Of a stretch of 64,000 bases of DNA, positions 9,905 through 21,422 are shown one piece after another (the first letter of the stretch is position 1; every line of letters starts with the position of its first letter). The position numbers and the translations under genes were made by a program. The stretch covers positions 139,632,064 through 139,696,063 of the forward strand of contig CM040126.1 of the NCBI GenBank assembly GCA_022559845.1, in the 5' to 3' direction. Source of the stretch: Amorphophallus konjac. Lineage: Eukaryota > Streptophyta > Magnoliopsida > Alismatales > Araceae. The notes under the pieces are model-generated. The model was not told the DNA's origin, ran no database searches, and saw only the letters and a program-made list of their open reading frames with translations.

Positions 9905-12393
9905 CTGTACAGACTCTGTGAGTGCAAAGCATTGTATAGACTTTGAAATCAATCTAGCAAGTGTATAGACTTGATGATGCAGCGAGCATGCAATGTACAG
10001 ACTCTACGTTGCAGGCAGACAGCAATGTACAAACTCTCCAATGTATGGACTTCAAATATGTGAAGCTATGCGATGTGCATACTTTGAAGAACAACAAGTG
10101 AGTAAGTGTGTACAATGAGAGAGTGTATAGACTTGAAGACTTTAGCAAATATTGCAAAAGCAATGTCTATACTTGTGAGGATGAATGCATTAACAGAACA
10201 GGAGAGTGTGTAGACTTAGACCTTCTGTTCAAGACAAAGACCAAAGTACAGACTACATGATGTACAGACTTGATGTTGATCAAAAGACTTTTGGACATCA
10301 GCCCAAGGCGTCAACGCTTCCAACGTGCAGCGTCGCCTCAGCTCCTCAAACGAGATGCTCACGCCCTTGGCAACTGGCCAATGCGTCAACGCATCCAGTG
10401 TCAGCGTCGACGCAGTGAACAAGGCAGGTGATGAACAATGCATGCACTAGCTTTACCAATGTGTAGACTTCATGAGATGCAATGCAAACTCTGTACAAAC
10501 TTTACTCAATGTATGGACTTCACATAAGAAGCCAACGGCTGTACAGACTTAGGCAACCTTCAACTCACTGCGATGTACAGACTCTGAGGGACAACAGCTA
10601 ATGAATGGACTTGCTCAGCTCAAGGCCAGTGTATGGACTTGATGAGACACTCATGAGTGTGTAGACTTAGAGTGAAGCATATAGTGTAACACTACAACAG
10701 ACTGTATAGACTTTGGCAAAAGCATGAGACGTACCCTAAGACGATGAAGTCTGTATAGACTTTACTGGGAATAGATGCTCAGTGAGACGCAAGTTGAGAT
10801 GATGCAGTGTACAAACTTCATGTAATGCATGCAGACGTTGAACAATAGAATGTGCAGACTTTGCCATGAGACGCTGAACAAGACACTCCAATGAATAGAC
10901 TTGCTGGATGCACTGTAGACAATGTATAGACCTTGAAGGCTAACAAGCGTCCTCAGTGTACAGACTTGGGCTGTACAGACTTTGACTCAAATGTGCATAT
11001 GAGACGCTGAATGAGACAATCATTGTATAGACTTGGCCTAAGATAATGCATGAGACGGACTATGTATAAACTTGCGTTACTGTAGCAACGTATATACTTC
11101 ATGAACAGACGATGTACCTACTTGGATTTGATGCATGCTGTGCAATGTACATACTTCATGCAATGCAAAGCAGACCAAAGTACAGACTTCCTAAATGCTT
11201 CAAGACCATGCACATCAAATGTCTAGACTTCACAAGGTGAACGGCTGTACATACTTCCTATGTGAAGACAGCCGCTGTACAGACTTTGTTGAAGTGTGAA
11301 GGAGTTGAGTGTATAGACTTCGCGATGTGAAGACTTTGTCAAAGATAGTAGGCCGATGTACAGACTTGAGCGAGTCAAGGTCTGTATAGACTTGAAGATC
11401 ATTCAGCGACCAATGTATAGACTTTCCAATGGAAAGGCTGTACAGACTTGAAACAATGGAAGACAACGAGTGTATAGACTTTGAAGTGCACCGTAGGTAA
11501 AACTTCCAATGTTCAGACTTCAAAGATGAACGTAGGTAAAGAACCCAATGTGCAGACTTGGAAGTGCAACGTAGGAACAGATGCCAATGTACAAACTTTG
11601 GCAAGTAACGATGTACAGACTTGCCCAGTTCCAGCTGAAGAATGTATAGACTTTACCTATTGAATGTGGCTGTACAGACTTGGAGAGTTGAACCCAATGT
11701 ACAGATTTGTTGATATCAAACCGATGTACAGACTTGCAATAAAGCTTGCAGAAGGCGATGTATATACTTTGATGCCCAATGCCAATGTACTGACTTTGAA
11801 GAGAAGACAAATGTATGGACTTTGACAGAGTGAGACAATGTTCAGACTTTGAAGTCACACTGTGGATGTACATACTTGGAAGATCATGGAATGTATAGAC
11901 TTTAAAGTCTGAAGGCGATGTATAGACTTGCCTAAGATGCAGCATGAGACGCTGGCTGAGACGGATGCTGTACAGACTTTAAATGCACTAAGACGCTGAA
12001 CAAGACGGACTGATGTACAGACTTCTAAGTGCTGATGAACTATGTATGGACTTGGCTTGAGATGCTGCATGAGACGGTGCAGGATGTATAGACTTGCATG
12101 AGACAGTCAGTGAGACGCTCAGCAATGTATAGACTTTGAAATGCTTGAAGAGGATGTACATACTTCAAGAGATGCAGCATGCCAATGTATAGACTTCATG
12201 AAGAAACACATGATGCAATGTGTGGACTTGGTGACACATGCAGACAGATGAGTGTACAGACTATGCCAGCACGCTACACGATGTGTAGACTTAGAAGTGC
12301 ATGTAGCTGTGCAATGTGCAACCAGTGTATAGACTTATCGTGCCTACACAGGGCGTTGTACACACTTGCTGCCTGATGCAAATGTGCAGACTC
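9905..12393 (-). repeat. U3 array of about 70 TGTAYAGACTT words, copy in the 3' LTR
   Basis: On the plus strand an 11-base word, consensus TGTAYAGACTT with variants at positions 4-7, recurs about 70 times in 2.5 kb, about one every 35 bases, mostly in the same orientation. The bases between words are not repeated, so this is not a simple tandem repeat. A second word, GAGACGCTG or GAGACGG, recurs between 10790 and 12120. The block at 10286-10414 instead carries GCGTCAACGC and GCGTCGACGC dyads. Open frames here, in both strands, follow from the word and are not genes. Confidence 0.8.
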
Positions 12394-12646
12394 TATAAAT
12401 GCATATGAATGCTTTATGCAGCAGATTGAACAATCTGAATTTCAAATGCAATGACTCACAATGTAAGCAGATGAACTGACTGAACATATGAAAGACTAAA
12501 TGAACATTTGAAAGACAGACTGAATATAAGAATGACTGAATAAAAACATGGTGACTCACAGTGATTAACTCACATTAAAACCAATCATCACAAACCCCTA
12601 AAGCCAATAATCAAAACCACAAGTCACAGGGGCCAAGGGCACAACA

Positions 12647-12663
12647 ATCTCCCCCTTTTTGAT
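12647..12663 (-). other. Polypurine tract of E2
   Basis: On the minus strand AAAAAGGGGGAGAT precedes the LTR start TGTTGTGCCC. It is nearly the same as the E1 tract at 7079-7092. Confidence 0.75.
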
Positions 12664-14969
12664 GATGGCAACAATACACAGTGAGTCATTCTGATGATGT
12701 AATACATTCTTATGAAAGTCATTCTGATGACTCAAACTATTCTCCCCCTTTGACTTCATCAAAAAGAAAATAGTTTGAGAAGTGAAAGCAAAATAGCATG
12801 CAATGATTGAATAAAATTCTCCCCCTTTGGCAAAAATCTCCCCCTTTGATACCAAGATGCATGAGCTCCCCCTAAAAATATGAATGCAAGAACACAATGC
12901 TCCCCCTCAATAAGTGGAATCTTATGAGATGGATAACAAGGAGAGGTTCAGGTCAATGAATCAATGATATTGATCAGAAAAGTTTCAAGTAGCAGATTTT
13001 CAAAGAAGCTTCAATCTCAATAACTTCAGTCAGATTTTCAGAGAGATAGCAATCTCATAAATCCAAAACATAAGTTTTCAAAGTCTTCTATTATAAGGGC
13101 TTATGAATGAGCTTTATTGAACAGCATGGTTTAAACTTGATGTATGCAGAGTTTATCAATAAAATTCTGTATTGATATCTAAAATCATGGTTTAATAAAG
13201 ATGAACCAATCCCTCATATTTATCTTGATAAAACTCCCTTTCTCTTACACAATCAAATTTATGGACTTCTTTCGGAATTACATGCATCAGTATTGAAATC
13301 AAGCAATTATGAAGTCATATTATTTTGTCTAGGGTTGTAGCAATTTGATTTTAGCATCAATATTCAGATATTTCGATTTGTTCAACAATTTTCTTGCTAC
13401 AAATTTTACGAGCACTCTAGTTCAGTGCACATATTGTAACTAGAGGATATACCTTGATTAGATGCCAATATCCCTAAGCCCTTAGTGTGACTAACTGTCA
13501 TGCTTTATGTGAACAGAGTTAGCATTTACACATCATGACACACTACAAATCATTTTTTTTTTAATGAGTGAGTTGTATTTCTCAGTGTGCATGCCATTGC
13601 TCTGCCTGATTTTCAATGAATTTTATGCAGAGTTAACTAAGGCACCTCATGACACAGTCCTTTGGACTTGTGTTTCTCAGTGACCAATGTCATTGCTCTG
13701 ACAGATATAACCCTTTAGACATTTCAGAGACATTCATTTGCTTCAAATCAATAATAGTTTCATGTACTTAACCAATTAAAGTCATGTATTCAAAAGTGCA
13801 GATTTCAGAAATTTTTCACAAGACACAGCATGAAACAAATGGTTAAGGTTTATTAAACATGGTTCAGATATTTTTTAAGAGATTTTAAAGTCAAACTCCA
13901 TGAACATTAAACTTAAACCACATGAGTTGTTTCAGACATTCATAAAACTGTATAATAGAAGATTTCTAGTTCAAAATTTTCAGATTTATGATCGAGATAG
14001 CCCATTGAAATCTTCATGAAGGATTGATGGAATTCTGAACCCAAATGATACTAATTGATAGGAGGAATACCAATTGTTAATAGAGATTGTGAAGCTCAAA
14101 GTTTTCAGAATATGATTAAGGTTTGTCAACAAAATCAGTAAGAGAGGATATGCAATGAGTTCTGACACATGTATGCATTTGACAACCTATATGCAATGCA
14201 TTGACTCCCCCTCACAATATGCTTCAAACTCTCTTTTTGGCATTTTAAATATAACGAAATGCAATGCACTATATGTATGCAGGGACATGCAAAGACTCAC
14301 ATTGAATGCTATGCAAGGATATGCAACTAACTCCCCCTGAAAACATGCAATGTTTACACTGAAAACTGAACATATGATACCAAATGATTCATGCACATTC
14401 AGACTGTCCTATCTAGCAAAATGACCCATGGTACTAGGCGGAGCTCTTGGTCTAATAGACCACCTCACACATAGTAAGAACCTCCAGACAGACCTCCCTG
14501 CCTTTTGGTACCTTACCATTTATATACCATTGAGGTCATGTATAATTATTCAACATGCAGTCCTATATGCAATTCAGAATTTCAGTGAGCTATTGCAACA
14601 CACAAGTTTCAAGTCACACTCATAAGCAGTTCAGATTTTTCAGAAAATTCAAAATGCAATTTGTTTTCAGAGTTTATGCATAACACAATTATCAAGCAAT
14701 TGCAATTAGCCTATGTATGTATCAGATACAGACAACCCTTTTAATCTGATATTTGCACAGAACTCTCAGCAAATGCATGATCAGAAAATAATGCACATGG
14801 CAGATGATGAATGAAAATGCAAAAATAGATTTAACTTGCTATGCATTAAAACTAAAAGCAAGAGGAGCAGGAAGTTTACCTGAAAAGTTCAGTATGGGGT
14901 TTTCTTCTTGAGTGCCTTGGATCATTACCCCTTTTTATTCCAGTCCCAAGGCACACCTGCATAGCAATG
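12664..14969 (-). other. Non-coding spacer of E2
   Basis: About 2.3 kb between the gag end and the purine tract, AT-rich, with several CTCCCCCT tracts (around 12730, 12820, 12865, 12900, 14205, 14330) that read as extra purine tracts in sense direction. The segment at 14400-14515 matches the E1 spacer near 2828-2930 in inverted orientation. No pol domain is visible. Confidence 0.6.
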
Positions 14970-17489
14970 TTATTTTGCACAAACAGGTGCCCAAGAAGTC
15001 TTGGGTCCTGACAAAACAGTATTACTCATAGCAGGTTTTCTCAACACATTTCTAGGAGCAATTTTCAGATCAGATTTATGCACATTCTTGTTAGCATGAA
15101 TTCTATGTGCATAAGCATGAGATTTTTTGTTAACAGAATAAAAATTCTGTTTGCCAAAACCAGTTTGGTTTTGATATCCTGCCAGCCAACAGGTTGCAGC
15201 CCTGTGACTTGGCTTCCCACAGTTATAACATGAAAGTTTTGTAAATTATCTTACAGGGAATTTAGCATGTTTGAGATTCATATTTCTACCCTGAATATGC
15301 CAACAGTCCTTGACTGTATGGCCATACTTCCCACATTTGAAGCACTCATTGTGCTTGCCTCTAAAAACATTACTTCCAAAAACATTTCCATTTGCAGGGG
15401 GTTTAACAGTTTTAGAATTGAATTGTCTACCCTGAGTATGCCAACAGTGGGCTGAAATGTGGCCCATCTTGCCACAGTGAAAGCATGAATTAGAACTTTT
15501 CTTACCAGCATTTAGCCAGCATTCAAATCTCTTATGACCCAATTTTCCACAATTAAAGTATGTCATATGCTGGTTTATTGGAACAGACTTGTTCTTGTTA
15601 AGAGCATGATCGTTTGCATGAAATTTATTCTTATCACTAACAAACCAGCATTGTGAAATTTTGTGTCCTAGTTTACCACAATGAAAGCACTCAATTCTCC
15701 TTTTCTGAGATGAAGAATTTTTATCATGATATCTCCTAGCATTCTTATCATCCTTCTCCATCAACTTACACTCATGCATCAGATGTTCAGCTTTATGACA
15801 GTAATGACAGATAATCTTCTTTTTAGATGCATGTGAGTGTGTGTGAGGACTGTGATCAGCAAACACTGATAAACCCTTTTCATTTATTTTCTGATTTACA
15901 GTCCTTTTCTGATTTTTATCCTCTTTTCCTGTTTTCTTAGCCTTGTACTGAATTGGGGATGAAGTAGAAAGTTTTTCCTGTTCAGAGGTTTTAATGAAAA
16001 TAGTTTTCAGCTTGGATCCATCAACCTTTTTCAACTTTTCAGTTTGTTTCTGATTTTTCTGAATATTTGGTTGTTTATTTTTTGAGGTGGTGGCTACATC
16101 TGATGCTTTGATAAAAGATGTCGTCAGCTTGTTTTCAAAATCCTTTTTATTGACATTGTTGTAGCATAACCCTCCCCTTTGAGTATTGACCTTAACTCCT
16201 AATAACCTGTCCAGATTTTCTTGTCCACTTACAAACTTTGATAGAGAGTTCTTTAAGTCTTGAATTTCATTTTCTAAAGAGGTGATTTGTAACTCATAAC
16301 TGGCAATCTCTTGCTCACTGCAATTCATATCTTCATTCAAAACTTTGTTAGCAGTTTTATATTTCTCAATTTCATTTTCCAGATTGCTCAGTTTATCAGA
16401 ATCTTCAAAGCAAACACTTTTACCTCTTTCTAAAGCTAGAAGTCTCTCAGACATAGTGGAGTTCAGCATTTTCAATTTTTCATTTTCTTGCTTAAGTTTG
16501 TCATTCTGAACTAATTCATTTATTAGAAGCTGATCTTCTGAATTAGTTTCAAGTTTTCTTCCAGCCTTGAATTCCTTCAAATCTTTTTCCTTCTTTTCAA
16601 TGTTTTTCTGTAATTCCACAATCACAGATTTGATGGCTTCAAGTTTTTCAGCAAGCAAGTTTTTCTCCTGCTCAAGTTTCTCAAATTTTTTATCATTTTT
16701 ATTAGCAGATATTCTCAGAGAATCATTTTCAGATTTCAGCTTGTTTAAATCTGAGTTCACACTTTCAAAGTTTTTCAGCAATTTTCCATACTGGTCATGA
16801 TAGTCAACAAGAGTCTGATTATCATTATCTGAGTCGAATTTTTCTTTGAGTTCAGATATCATATTTATATGATCTTGATTTTCAATTTTCAATAATGAGA
16901 CTTGTTTCTTCAATATTTGAAAATCAGACATACAAGGATCATGAATATTTTTCAATTCAGCACAATTTCTACAAGGAGAGCTTGAACTATCTAAACCAGT
17001 ATTCTTCTTCAAATTTTTATACTGTTTTCTTAACAGTTCATGAGATTCAAATAATTCAGCATATGCATTCTCCCAATCTTCTAGAGAAAAATTCTCGAAG
17101 AGATTTACCTCATCATCATCATCTTCTTCAGTTTGATTGCTGCCTTGATCGCTGCCACTTTGATTTCTTCTATTGGCCATCATGCAGCTTGTTTGATTTC
17201 CTTTCCCGGCTCTCTTCATCATCTCTAACATATCCCTTGCAGATCTGCAATCAAGGAAACATGAGTGAAAGGCTTTGTCAGTGGCTGCTTTCATCAGATT
17301 TATAGCTGTCTGATTCTCCTCATACATTGATTCGTGACTGTCAGTCCATTTGGACCTTTTCTTTGGTAATTCATGAGGACCATGTGAAATCACTTTCCAC
17401 AGGTCTGGATCAACAGATTTAACATAACTACGTAAAGCACTGTGCCACTGGTTGAAGTCGGAACCACTAAAGACGGGTGGACAAGCCAT
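14970..17489 (-). pseudogene. Gag of E2, interrupted once by an in-frame TAA
   Basis: The frame opens at 17489 (MACPPVFSGSDFNQW) and runs 747 codons to a TAA at 15246-15248. The same frame then continues, including a further zinc knuckle, to a stop at 14970, ending PVCAK like E1. The N-terminus is a shortened copia Gag domain that breaks off near residue 95 as in E1. An acidic patch (EEDDDDEVN) and about 300 residues of coiled coil follow, then five knuckles before the TAA. The first has GH changed to EH and the third has its first Cys changed to Tyr. It lacks the frameshift seen in E1 and was used to detect it. The 747-aa product could still be made. Confidence 0.85.
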
Positions 17490-17604
17490 TGAAACAGATA
17501 GCCGATAGATTCAATGCAACAAAAATATTGATGCACTAAAATAAATTAGCACCTAAGACTGCAAGATCGATCTGCAGGTCGCTGGACCTTGTATGCATAC
17601 ACCT

Positions 17605-17616
17605 GCTCTGATACCA
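17605..17616 (-). other. Primer binding site of E2 (initiator-Met tRNA type)
   Basis: TGGTATCAGAGC on the minus strand, two bases after the 5' LTR end. Confidence 0.85.
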
Positions 17617-18474
17617 ACTGTTAGGGTGCTAGGCCCAGATACAGAGGGGGGGTGAATGTATCCCTCTATGAATAATGGCCAAATAAAAACTTGGATGCTA
17701 GAGATAGACACAGAATAGAACCAATTCGATTCAACTCAAATACAAACACTTAGAGCGCGCCTATTCAAGCATCTAGCGGAAGCAAAGCAAACAATCAGAT
17801 CACTGCACAAGGGATTTTTAGGTGGTTCGGTCCTCCAGACCTACATCCACCCCTCACTCCCAACCGGAGTGAGGCTTCACTAGCAAACGCTAGAGCCAAG
17901 CAGACTTAGTCTGCAAACAGTTGCTGCCACACAGCTTGACCAGGGGAACAGCCTCCCCTCTTCCTCCCAACCGAGGGACACCCAAGTGACTCCCAGCCAC
18001 TTGGAAACTAGAGGTCGCAGACCTCTCTTCCTCCAGACCAGGAGGGACCCGACCTCAGTCCAGAGGATCGGAAGTACAAAGGTAATCAGAAAACAAAGGA
18101 AAATAATAAACAAAAATAACACAGCAATCAGAAGGCTGTAAAGATGAAAACACAGATGTGGCTCTCAACGGAGCTGACTGGCCTGGATCTGATCCACGGT
18201 CCAGTAGGAACTAGTCTTCAGATGAAGCTTCTTCTTCCTCTTCTCTTCTCTCTCACTTTCTTATTCTCTTAACCCTCACGAGCTCTCTAACTCTCTCTTA
18301 CTCTTCTTCTCCTTCTGCTCTTCTTCTCTTTCTTTTCTTCTTCTTTCGCAGGCTCTCTCTCTATCTCTTCTCTTCTCTGGATCGAATCCTCTCTGCTGCA
18401 CTCAAACTGGATGTATAGACTTTGCTCCTTTTCTTTTGATCTTCGATCAACCTTCTTTAGTGGAAGAAGGCTCA

Positions 18475-18482
18475 TATATATA
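18475..18482 (-). promoter_or_regulatory. TATA box in the 5' LTR of E2
   Basis: TATATATA on the minus strand between the word array and the leader; it would drive the E2 transcript. Confidence 0.6.
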
Positions 18483-18681
18483 GCAGCAGCAGTAGCAGCT
18501 CCTGGGCGCGTGGCTTCCACGTTTTCCCGCCCAAGGAATTTGCCAGAACCGAGGCAGCTTCATCCACGTGTCAGCATCTACATACCTCATCCTCCTGGGA
18601 TCACGAGCCAGGTCATCAATCTCGGTAAGAATCCCTGTCAGAGATAGCATCGGATAAGTCATCAGTTTAAGTCCAAACACC

Positions 18682-21170
18682 CTGTACAGACTCTGTGAAT
18701 GCAAAGCATTGTATAGACTTTGAAATCAATCTAGCAAGTGTATAGACTTGATGATGCAGTGAGCATGCAATGTACAGACTCTACGTTGCAGGCAGACAGC
18801 AATGTACAAACTCTCCAATGTATGGACTTCAAATATGTGAAGCTATGCGATGTGCATACTTTGAAGAACAGCAAGTGAGTAAGTGTGTACAATGAGAGAG
18901 TGTATAGACTTGGAGACTTTAGCAGATATAGCAAAAGCAATGTATATACTTGTGAGGACGAATGCATTAACAGAACAGGAGAGTGTGTAGACTTAGACCT
19001 TCTGTTCAAGACAAAGACCAAAGTACAGACTACATGATGTACAGACTTGATGTTGATCAAAAGACTTTTGGACATCAGCCCAAGGCGTCAACGCTTCCAA
19101 CGTGCAGCGTCGCCTCAGCTCCTCAAACGAGATGCTCACGCCCTTGGCAACTGGCCAATGCGTCAACGCATCCAGTGTCAGCGTCGACGCAGTGAACAAG
19201 GCCGGTGATGAACAATGCATGCACTAGCTTTACCAATGTGTAGACTTCATGAGATGCAATGCAAACTCTGTACAGACTTTACTCAATGTATGGACTTCAC
19301 ATAAGAAGCCAACGGCTGTACAGACTTAGGCAACCTTCAACTCACTGCGATGTACAGACTCTGAGGGACAACAGCCAATGAATGGACTTGCTCAGCTCAA
19401 GGCCAGTGTATGGACTTGATGAGACACTCATGAGTGTGTAGACTTAGAGTAAAGCATATAGTGTAACACTGCAACAGACTGTATAGACTTTGGCAAAAGC
19501 ATGAGACGTACCCTAAGACGATGAAGTCTGTATAGACTTTACTGTGAATGGATGCTCAGTGAGACGCAAGTTGAGACGATGCAGTGTACAAACTTCATGA
19601 AATGCATGCAGACGTTGGACAATAGAATGTGCAGACTTTGCATGAGATGCTGAACAAGACACTCCAATGAATAGACTTGCTGGATGCACTGTAGACAATG
19701 TATAGACCTTGAAGGCTAACAAGCGTCCTCAGTGTACAGACTTGGGCTGTACAGACTTTGACTCAAATGTGCATATGAGACGCTGAATGAGACAATCATT
19801 GTATAGACTTGGCCTAAGACAATGCATGAGACGGACTATGTATAAACTTGTGTTACTGTAGCAACGTATATACTTCATGAACAGACGATGTACCTACTTG
19901 GATTTGATGCATGCTGTGCAATGTACATACTTCATGCAATGCAAAGCAGACCAAAGTACAGACTTCCTAAATGCTTCAAGACCATGCACATCAAATGTCT
20001 AGACTTCACAAGGTGAACGGCTGTACATACTTCCTATGTGAAGACAGCCGCTGTACAGACTTTGTTGAAGTGTGAAGGAGTTGAGTGTATAGACTTCGCG
20101 ATGTGAAGACTTTGTCAAAGATAGCAGGCCGATGTACAGACTTGAGCGAGTCAAGGTCTGTATCGACTTGAAGATCATTCAGCGACCAATGTATAGACTT
20201 TCCAATGGAAAGGCTGTACAGACTTGAAATAATGGAAGACAACGAGTGTATAGACTTTGAAGTGCACCGTAGGTAAAACTTCCAATGTTCAGACTTCAAA
20301 GATGAACGTAGGTAAAGAACCCAATGTGCAGACTTGGAAGTGCAACGTAGGAACAGATGCCAATGTACAAACTTTGGCAAGTAACGATGTACAGACTTGC
20401 ACAGTTCCAGCTGAAGAATGTATAGACTTTACCTATTGAATGTGGCTGTACAGACTTGGAGAGTTGAACCCAATGTACAGATTTGTTGATATCAAACCGA
20501 TGTACAGACTTGCAATAAAGCTTGCAGAAGGCGATGTATATACTTTGATGCCTAACGCCAATGTACTGACTTTGAAGAGAAGACAAATGTATGGACTTTG
20601 ACGGAGTGAGATAATGTTCAGACTTTGAAGTCACACTGTGGATGTACATACTTGGAAGATCATGGAATGTATAGACTTGAAAGTCTGAAGGCGATGTATA
20701 GACTTGCCTCAGATGCAGCATGAGACGCTGCCTGAGACGGACACTGTACAGACTTTAAATGCACTAAGACACTGAACAAGACGGACCGATGTACAGACTT
20801 CTAAGTGCTGATGAACTATGTATGGACTTGGCTTGAGATGCTGCATGAGACGGTGTAGGATGTATAGACTTGCATGAGACAGTCAGTGAGACGCTCAGCA
20901 ATGTATAGACTTTGAAATGCTTGAAGAGGATGTACATACTTCAAGAGATGCAGCATGCCAATGTATAGACTTCATGAAGAAACACATGATGCAATGTGTG
21001 GACTTGGTGACACATGCAGACAGATGAGTGTACAGACTATGCCAGCACGCTACACGATGTGTAGACTTAGAAGTGCCTGCAGCTGTGCAATGTGCAACCA
21101 GTGTATAGACTTGTCGTGCCTACACAGGGCGTTGTACACACTTGCTGCCTGATGCAAATGTGCAGACTCT
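18682..21170 (-). repeat. U3 array of TGTAYAGACTT words, copy in the 5' LTR
   Basis: This is the counterpart of the array at 9905-12393, with the same words in the same order. Differences between copies fall both inside and between words, for example 10974 against 19750 unchanged but 11384 against 20160 changed. The dyad block lies at 19063-19191. Confidence 0.8.
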
Positions 21171-21422
21171 ATAAATGCATATGAATGCTTTATGCAGCAG
21201 ATTGAACAATCTGAATTTCAAATGCAATGACTCACAATGTAAGCAGATGAACTGACTGAACATATGAAAGACTGAATGAACATTTGAAAGACAGACTGAA
21301 TATAAGAATGACTGAATAAAAACATGGTGACTCACAGTGATTAACTCACATTAAAACCAATCATCACAAACCCCTAAAGCAAATCATCAAAAACACAAGC
21401 CACATGGGCCAGGGGCACAATA

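Larger units (their letters stand above)
9543..12646 (-). repeat. 3' LTR of E2, truncated by E1
   Basis: It matches 18320-21422 with scattered substitutions and is bounded on the right by the minus-strand purine tract at 12647-12663. The 700 bases corresponding to 17619-18319 are missing at 9543, where E1 ends in CA. If E1 inserted here, the missing part and a copy of CTTCT lie left of the window. Confidence 0.85.
9543..21422 (-). mobile_element. E2: gag-only SIRE-type Ty1/copia element with giant LTRs
   Basis: Read on the minus strand: 5' LTR (21422 to 17619), primer site, gag, a long non-coding spacer, purine tract and 3' LTR (12646 to 9543). The 3' LTR lacks its last 700 bases because E1 follows at 9542. 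Gag is closely related to that of E1. There is no pol and no envelope-like ORF. The two LTR copies are very similar over 3.1 kb (9543 pairs with 18320, 12646 with about 21422), so the insertion is fairly young. Confidence 0.85.
17619..21422 (-). repeat. 5' LTR of E2 (about 3.8 kb)
   Basis: In sense direction it starts near 21422 (TATTGTGCCC, where the other LTR has TGTTGTGCCC) and ends CACCCTAACA at 17619. It contains the U3 word array, a TATA box and a purine-rich leader. The last 700 bases resemble the end of the E1 LTR, including the tract complementary to GGTGGTTCGGTCCTCCAGAC. Confidence 0.85.

Noticed and set aside
11230..12070. Minus-strand frames with repeated SLYT and KSVH motifs, and their copies at 20006-20721
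   Set aside because: They mirror the TGTAYAGACTT word array; the same repeat opens all frames.
9905..12393. CRISPR-like array
   Set aside because: The repeats are only 11 bases and degenerate, spacing is irregular and there are no cas genes; the context is a plant retrotransposon LTR.
15246..15511. Short plus- and minus-strand frames over the E2 zinc knuckles
   Set aside because: They are shadow frames of Gag.
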